Below, in pieces: positions 57,302 to 64,000 of a stretch of 64,000 nucleotides of DNA. The stretch is taken from assembly GCA_008828725.1 (NCBI GenBank), contig MEHQ01002397.1:1-64000 (forward strand). The letters are read 5' to 3'. Made by a program: the position numbers and the translations under genes. Positions within the stretch are counted from its first letter, which is position 1. Each line of letters opens with the position of its first letter. The stretch comes from Saccharina japonica. Its lineage: Eukaryota; Sar; Phaeophyceae; Laminariales; Laminariaceae. The notes beneath the pieces are model-generated. The model was not told the DNA's origin, did no database searches, and worked only from the letters and a program-made list of their open reading frames with translations.

Positions 57302-60300
57302 CTGTGGGGAATCAACGAGCGACATTCAGAGTAAGATCGTTGACATCACAGCCGGGACGGCAGCCGAAAAGATCCGGTATTTGGACGAGGATATGTATGA
57401 GTACACGCCGTAGCTGTTCGGTGGTCATTATGCTGTTAACACCTGCGGAAATGCAAGAACTAAAACAGTCTGGGCCTAATTAGACGTGAAAACGGAGGCT
57501 AGTTTAAACTAAACAGACACCGGGTGAACTATGTAGAGTGGGTGCCTCCATAGTCCTCCAGCTAAAATTAACTGGCGTGACAGTATGGTGACGGATACTA
57601 ATATGCGTACGCGCGTTCGAAATGCATACAGTTACTGCTTACTTCACAACGTCATTATACTGTCAAATTCATCAACCGAGCCGTTGAGGCGGATAACATT
57701 ATGTGTACGCTCGTGCGGAAATAGTCGTGTTACGGCTCACTGCACCGGTTCATCATGGTGTTAAGGCCATCGACCAAACGGTTGAGGCGGCATATACAAC
57801 GGCCGGCCGACAAGACCAATAACGCGACAATGACTAGTAGCGAGTTATTTTTGGGACATTAGCCGGCCCAGCGCGTGGCCAGACCATCATACGGAATGAA
57901 AACGGCCGTCCGTTAAAATCCATTAGTCACTCTCGTGTAATCTTGATCTGCCAACCGATTACACCAAATATGAAGTATAGGATGTTAGCCAAGTTAGACC
58001 AAGGGGCTCCTTCGCTCATGATGAAACAAGAGTACTTGAGTTTGGAAAAAAACATATATGTCTCGTCTTTTCTACAGCTGCAATACTCTTTATGGTGTAT
58101 TAACACCATGATATCAGTACACCTCACCAAACACGGCAAAGCTACGGTTCTAATGCTTAGACCTCTCCACGGCCAACGTAATGCTTGTTCGATATAGTCG
58201 CTAGGAGCTGTTGCGGCTCTTAGATCTGCAAGGAAGCGTAGGTTTTGCTGTATTTGCATCACGAAACGAAAGCGCTCCGCAGCAAGATATTTTATCGTTT
58301 ATGAGCCCCTGTTTGGGATCTACGCCCTGGTGTGGCCGCGTAGGACGCTACAGACGGTCGAACTCGAGGATCAGGTAGGTTCATCTACAAGTGCGCGGCG
58401 TCCTCGTAGACAATCTGAGTTCAACCAGTATCAGCAGCCGGAGAAGCCGCCATTTTTCATGTTCGGTTTGGGTACCAGAGGTATAGGGGGTCGTTTTCAA
58501 GTCACGTTTCGTGATGGAACCGGCGTCTGATCGATATGCCTCCTGAGACACAATTAATTGTCGATCATGGCTCACGATCTCTAACACTACTCATCGGCGA
58601 GAGGTGTGATCATTTGAACCGGAAAAGGTGTCGTTTTCCATAGGGAGTAATGAAAAGGAAGAAATTATACCAGAAATAGTTTGGCAACTGAAAACCAAAA
58701 ACGGATTGGTTATTTATTCGCTCTATCTAGTTTTGGCCCGAAGGCGCACCTTAAGTAGTCGTGGCAGTTTGCCCTTTATTGTTATTTATCAGTATGCGTC
58801 AACACAGGTACCTACCGTTCTGGGGCAGTCGCTGGAATGCAGCTGTCCCGGCCAAGAGGAGACCAAAAGGGTTAGCGTGGACAAGAGTATGTAGCAGGAA
58901 GAATATGTCAGGAGCCACGACAAACTCGGACTAATCGTATGTGTGTCATGTGTACTCGGTGTACGAGACGTTTGGGTAAGGACCTGGCAATGCATATACC
59001 AGGTATATAGCAGGCTTGTTTCTCCCGGGGATGTTCCATAGGCGTCAGGAAGGTGCCTCCAGTTGGCAACGGTGTACTGTGTGCACCCCATGTATAACTA
59101 AGCACATCGTTGTTGTCTTTGTACCGTGATCACCTTCCCATGGCCCCTTCTCGTCTCCGCCCATCCTCTCAGTTGAATAAAGATGGTAGGTTACATATGG
59201 TCCATCCAGCACTCTATTTCCAATGACGTTTATAGTCATAACTCATGAAAACATACGTTTTGTTTTATGATAGAACCATATTCGTGACCGCAAAGACAAG
59301 AGGAATCGATGCTGAGAACGAGAAATAAACTAAAATTCCACACTAAATTCAAGTAGTTATGCAACATTGCATCGAAACACCCCCCAAAATATTTCTCCAA
59401 GACTGGAAAAAAACGACCAAAATCAGTCATTTTGAGCAAAATGATGAATATCTCATGCAATTTGGTCTTGTTGAAAAAACCAAAATATCGCGCCAGGTGT
59501 GGACCAGAGCAATTGTTTGCCGTATTCTATTTGTATATCGCACGATTTTTCAAACAGTAGTAACCAGGGGCAAACGACCTTCAAGATTCGTAGTTTCTCC
59601 GTCAAAATATATATATTTTTGATGCGACAAACAATCGACCCCGGTTTATACCTATAGCTCCCCAATTCAGTGCTCAGAATTTGGGTGTTAAAAGTATTAC
59701 CCCCAGAGAAACCAGATGCTTGTTTACAGGTTTTTTGCACAAACGAGGCGAATTAATATATATATATTATAAAAAACAAATCGTGAGAAGCTGCGGGCAG
59801 TGTTGGGCTTTATGACGGTGTCTCCAGATTTTCGAACAGCCCAACATAGCCCGACCAAAATGTACCTAGGTGCGGGGGGGTACCTTGGAAATATTGTCCC
59901 GGATGGACTATACGTATTTCCTGAAGACCCAGCGTATTTTTATACGTAGTGAACATGGGTTTTCCCGGAACATGGGTTTTCCCGCTTCCTGTGTAAATAT
60001 GGGTTTCGACAGTTGAACGTGAGTTTCCTCACTTCTACACTAAGGACCTAGGTCCGGCCTTGCGCGTAGACACAGACTTCTACACGTCCACTGTAGGTAA
60101 TCGTTATCATCCGCAATAGCTAGGATGGGAGGCTGAGTATTTTTAAGGCATATGACTACGCTTAGTGGGGAAGGGACACACCTCGAGCGAGCGCGATTGT
60201 AAATTACAACAGGCAGCAAAATGTACGGTATAGACTGCACCGTGTCGCCGTCAACTATCGTTGCACTTGTAAGGGCGACCCAAGTTCGTATTGACGACGA

Positions 60301-60369
60301 TCGGACTTGTCGTTCTGTGACTTTAGGGCCTGTCTCTTGTATCAGACGTGGAGGTTTCCTCAGTTTTTA
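57302..60369. other. No recognised exon upstream of copy C
   Basis: On the minus strand, LNRLVDGLNTMMN (near 57,760-57,800) and LNGSVDEFDSIM (near 57,650-57,690) faintly resemble the LINE motif A seen in units A and B. T/A-rich stretches lie at 59,270-59,770. Nothing else was identified apart from the dispersed repeat listed below. Confidence 0.35.
58330..58530 (+). repeat. Dispersed repeat, copy 2
   Basis: Matches 836-1,103 in inverted orientation (GTAGGACGCTAC, TCGAAC, CAGGTAGGTTC, TCTACAA, GCCATTTTTC, GGTACCA). A 66-codon frame runs through it, with QVGSST shared by the other copy. Confidence 0.55.
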
Positions 60370-60640
60370 TTGACATTTGTCAAAGTAAATACCTGTGGTT
60401 GCCCCCGGTTGGTCGGAGTTGTAGAGATATGGACAAATTTATGATCCGGCGATATTACCCTATTCTCCACGGGAGTGGCGGAACCTTAATGGCATTTTCA
60501 GCAACGGTCTTCTAGAAAGAGCCAGCGGCGACTGGCTTGGATTTGGGCAACCGATCAGCGGCCATAATTATACTTAAAAACCATTGTGAGCCATCGTCGG
60601 GATAGTACCACGGATACGGCTCGGTGCGGCATGGAACACG
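60370..60640 (+). repeat. Isolated, diverged monomer of the 216-bp satellite
   Basis: GGTTGGTCGGAGTTGTA, TTCTAGAAAGA-CCAGCGGC and GGATTTGG-CA-TCA-C are shared in order with the right edge of the satellite array (63,480-63,650). It is separated from the main array by about 1.1 kb. Confidence 0.6.
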
Positions 60641-60722
60641 GTCTTCTGCGGGTTGTGACGCCCAGCCTCCCTACCCATGGGGTAAGGTTGGGCTGACCGG
60701 CTTTGGATAGTGCTACCCAATT

Positions 60723-60747
60723 ACAGACAGACAGACAGACAGACCGA
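60723..60747 (+). repeat. ACAG microsatellite
   Basis: Five to six copies of the tetranucleotide CAGA/ACAG in a row. Confidence 0.9.
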
Positions 60748-61594
60748 CATAATAGCAGAGCATTGAATATTAAATCTAGATATATCGATACGCGTATATT
60801 CCAGCCTTATACAATCCCCAGTGGAGGGTAACATCGTTTTCAGCTCGGGGATTGCGCGGAACGGTTGGAGGTCGCTGTAAGGCAATCGCTGATGGTGAGA
60901 TACGTTCGATGAAGTGCACTCGGTGGAAGGCCAACCTCTTCTGGCCGGGAAACGGTAAGGGGATGCTAACCCCGAAAGTAAACATGATAGTTAAACCATT
61001 TCTTTCACGTACACAAAATGACCAGGTATCATATGGTACCTGATATGTACCGACATCGAAGGCAGTACAACAGATACTATTTATCACAACACCGGCCAAG
61101 GTGTGCCGGTCAACTGTTAATTGTTTACGTTTTACGTCTCCATTGCTGCGATAGTATAGCTCCAACAGTAGCAATGAATAGCAGCACAGCACTACCCTCC
61201 TACAACTATGCACAGTACAGTAGTAGAACACAACCCATTACGACGACACACAGCTCTACCGTAATGAAGAGCCTTCGACACAAATCAACAATAGACGTGT
61301 AGGTAGGCGGGGGGGTAGGCAGGGTAAAAAATTCCCGTACCCAGTAGCGCGATAGCTATGGCGCGGTGGACCGGCTCTGTGATTTTGGGTGCCTCCTGTG
61401 AACATGTTCTACATAGTTAGCCGTGAATATTGTAATTTTCTTCGGTTTACAGCGCTCGCCCGAAATCGCACAGGTGTGGGTGGGCCGAGCGCGTACCTAG
61501 GCCGAGTTCGTACGAATATAACACTCGCGAGATCTCCAATATCGTTCCGCCATTATAAACAGCGGGATATCTCAATTTCTCGATCGTCCGCTCC
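60748..61594. other. No recognised feature
   Basis: Only frames without a domain, the longest being 151 codons on the minus strand (60,776-61,231). Confidence 0.4.
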
Positions 61595-61700
61595 AAATAT
61601 AAGTGTTATGAACAGTTTTGATAACACTAGCGGTACGGCCACGGCTCCGCCCGTGGCGCTAGCCGTGCATTTCCAAAAGTAGTATATATTTCCTGGTACA
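61595..61700 (+). repeat. Short dispersed repeat with CCACGG/CCGTGG hairpin, copy 2
   Basis: Matches 29,075-29,165 in the same orientation, and abuts the left end of the satellite array. Confidence 0.6.
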
Positions 61701-61739
61701 GCAGTAGTCGTATGGTGTGATGTACAACTCTGACATGAA

Positions 61740-63680
61740 ATGGAAGAACCATCGTGCGGGCCGGTATCGACGCGGGGGAGATCCGTTTTCGCCCCCGGAT
61801 TGTTGGAGTTGTAGATACATGAAAGGATTTCTGATCCGAGGATGGAATACTCTCGTCCCCGGGTACGGCGAGACTTCGCTGTTGTCGCGAAGGGCAACTT
61901 CCAGCCACGCGCTGGCATCATGAGCTCCAGCCCAATCAGCAATCAGCCGATGAGGGTGGGGTTTCCACACCTTGCAAGGCGGTATCGACCCAGGGGAGCT
62001 CCATTTCCGTCCCCGGATTGTTGGAGTTGTAGATGTATGGAAGGAGTTCGGATGCGGGGATAGGACACTATCATCGCCGCGTGCGACGGGACCTCGGCGT
62101 TGTCCCGAGGGGCAACCCCTGCCGCGCGCTGGCTACATGAGCTCCAGCCCAATCAGCAATCAGTCGACGGGGGTGGGGTTTCCGCACCCTGCGAGGCGGT
62201 ATCGACCCGGGGGAGCTTCGGTTTCGTCCCCATATTGTTGGACTTGTAGATGTATGGAAGGGTTTCGGATCCGGGGATAGGACACTATCATCCCCGGATG
62301 CGGCCGGATCTCGGCGTTGTCCCGAGGGGGAACTCCAGCCACGCGCTGGCTCGATAAGCCCTAGTCAAACAGCAATCAGCCGATGGGGGTGAGGTTTCCA
62401 CGCTTTGCGAGCCGGTATCGACCCGGGGGAGCTCTGTTTTCGTCCCCTCATTATTGGACTTGTAGGTGTATGGAATGATTTCGGATTCGGGAATGGGACA
62501 CTATCATCCCGGGTTTTTGGCGGGACCTTGTTGTTGTTCTGAGGGGCAAACCTCGCCGCGCGCTGGCTCCAGGAGCTTCATCCCAATAAGCAATCAGCCG
62601 ATGAGGGTGGAGTTTCCACATCTTGCGCGGCTGTATCGACCCGGGGAAACTCCGTTTTCGTCCCCGGATTGTGGGATTTGTAGATGTATGGAAGGATTTC
62701 GGATGGGGGGAAGGGACACGATCATACCCGTGCGGCGGGACCTCGGGGTTGTCCCAAGGGGCAACCCCTGCCGCGCGCTGGCTCCATGAGCTCCAGCCCA
62801 ATCAGCAATCAGCCGACGGGGGTGGGGTTCCGTACCTTGCGAGGCGGTATCGACCCGGGGGAGCTCCGTTTCCGTCCCCGGATTGTTATATTTGTAGATA
62901 TATGGAAGGATTTCGGATCCGGGGACCGGACACTATCATCGCCCGGTGCGGTGGGACCTCGGTCTTTCCGCGAGGGGCAACCCTTGCCGCCCGCTGGCTC
63001 CATGACCTCTTGCTCAGTAAGCAATCAGCCGACTGGGTGGCGTTGCCACACCTTGCGCGGCGTTGTCGATCCGGGGGAACTCTGTTTTCATCCCAGTTGT
63101 TTTTAGGTTTCCGATCCATTGAAGATTTCTGACAAGGAGATGTGGCCTTGTCGTCCCCTGGTGCGGTGGGACGCCGGCGTTTTCCGAGTGGGCAACCCTC
63201 GCCGCGGGTGATCCCCGTGAGCCCCGTATAACACTAAATCAGCCAGTGAGGTTGGGGTTTTCACACCTTGCCTGGCGGTATTGAACCGGGGGATGTCTGC
63301 TTGCGCCCCGCGTTGTTGGAGATGTTCCATGCATGGAAGGATTCATGATGAGGGGATTGGACCCGATCGTCCCCGTGTGCCGTTGACTCCATGAGTCTCA
63401 GCCAATCAGTTATCAGCCGATGCGGGTAGGGTTTCCACACCTTGCGGGGCTGTGTCGACTCGGGGGGTCACCTTTTATGTCACCGGTTGGTCGGAGTTGT
63501 AATGATAAGGAGGGATTCACGGCCTGAAGAGGGTACGCTATCTTGCCTGGGAGTGGTTAAACTTCGATGGTTCTATTCCGCACCAATCTTCTAGAAAGAT
63601 CCAGCGGCCTCTGACATGGATTTGGACAGTCAATCAGCTGCCGATTTCTTAATTCAAAATTGTTAGTCGGCAGCTAGGCT
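61740..63680 (+). repeat. Satellite array, about 216-bp monomers, about nine copies
   Basis: The point GGGT-GGGTTTCC-CACC recurs near 61,953, 62,173, 62,388, 62,605, 62,820, 63,036, 63,252 and 63,425, giving mostly 214-220 bp spacing with one short unit of about 174 bp at the right. Monomers share CGGTATCGACCCGGGGGAGC, CCCCGGATTGTTGGA, TGTAGATGTATGGAAGGA, GGACACTATCATC, GGGACCTCGGCGTTGTCCC and CAATCAGCAATCAGCCGA. Central monomers are alike and outer ones diverge, as expected of an array homogenised by unequal exchange. Open frames up to 169 codons on both strands come from the repeat. Confidence 0.9.
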
Positions 63681-64000
63681 GGCTGCATGGCTGTCAGGAC
63701 TTCCTCGGGATTGTGACACGACCACGACTTACGGCCGCGCTCAGCACGCGACGGCCAGGACTCGGCGCGGCGTGAGACGCTGTGTCCCGCTTATTGTGTC
63801 TCGCACTCGCTCTAGCGATGCTGCTAAGCGGGACTGAAGCGCTCTGGATCGGGAGAAACGCGCGACTATGACGACAGTACTCGCAGCTTTCTGTGATGTA
63901 GCAATCTGCACGGAAATATAAGTACAAGGTATGGATACATTTAGAGTCCAAATGGAGCTTACATTGCCGTCCGTAGTCACTGTCCTTGGGATTGGGGAAG
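63681..64000. other. No recognised feature at the right end
   Basis: A short C/G-rich stretch (63,720-63,790) with overlapping minus frames; nothing identified. Confidence 0.4.

Noticed and set aside
61740..63680. CRISPR-like or coding array
   Set aside because: Units of about 216 bp with no short constant repeat and spacer structure; this is a satellite in a eukaryotic context.

Overview
This window reads as eukaryotic nuclear DNA that is poor in genes and rich in repeats. Coding segments are short exons bounded by GT...AG signals, often GTGAGT or GTAAGT. There is no bacterial operon layout. Retroelement and DNA-transposon debris is common, and short TTAGGG-type telomeric runs lie inside the sequence. 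The most informative gene type, one leucine-rich repeat (LRR) per 72-nt exon, recalls the candidate immune-receptor genes described in brown algae such as Ectocarpus. My best guess is therefore a brown alga or another stramenopile. That is inference from gene architecture, not identification.

Layout. From 0 to 15.7 kb the window is almost all non-coding: an 84-bp tandem repeat, two arrays of one minisatellite, three tandem MITE-like units (about 2.35-2.90 kb), a 1.25-kb element with hAT-like terminal repeats (5.57-6.82 kb), dispersed repeats, interstitial telomeric repeats (12.3-12.45 kb), an A/C-skewed stretch and a GA microsatellite. From 15.9 to 23.1 kb there is a dead Ty3/Gypsy-type retrotransposon on the minus strand (gag, protease, reverse transcriptase, RNase H, integrase). 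It carries in-frame stops, frameshifts and lost catalytic residues. From 23.8 to 31.5 kb there are tandem and dispersed repeats and no gene I can name.

From 31.6 to 48.8 kb, on the plus strand, two related exon arrays lie in tandem (units A and B). Each has phase-2 LRR exons of 72 nt (81 nt for the last), a 47-nt cap exon that changes phase from 2 to 1, and a 72-nt cysteine module. Unit B continues into a 102-nt six-cysteine exon and an 852-nt exon encoding a von Willebrand factor D (VWD)-like domain that begins at a Cys-Gly-Asp-Pro motif. A third copy, C, of the last two exons lies inverted at 55.98-57.30 kb and is intact. Unit B has an in-frame stop in the VWD exon and a lost acceptor. Unit A has a frameshifted LRR exon, a GC donor and no VWD end. 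The simplest picture is a family of secreted or surface LRR-VWD proteins growing by exon and segment duplication, with decaying copies left beside a working one.

From 49 to 64 kb there is a CGACCCG-rich low-complexity tract (50.9-51.7 kb), a roughly 230-bp tandem repeat (52.6-53.4 kb) and a roughly 216-bp satellite (61.7-63.7 kb). I found no tRNA, rRNA or CRISPR array. All exon boundaries are read by eye without transcript support.
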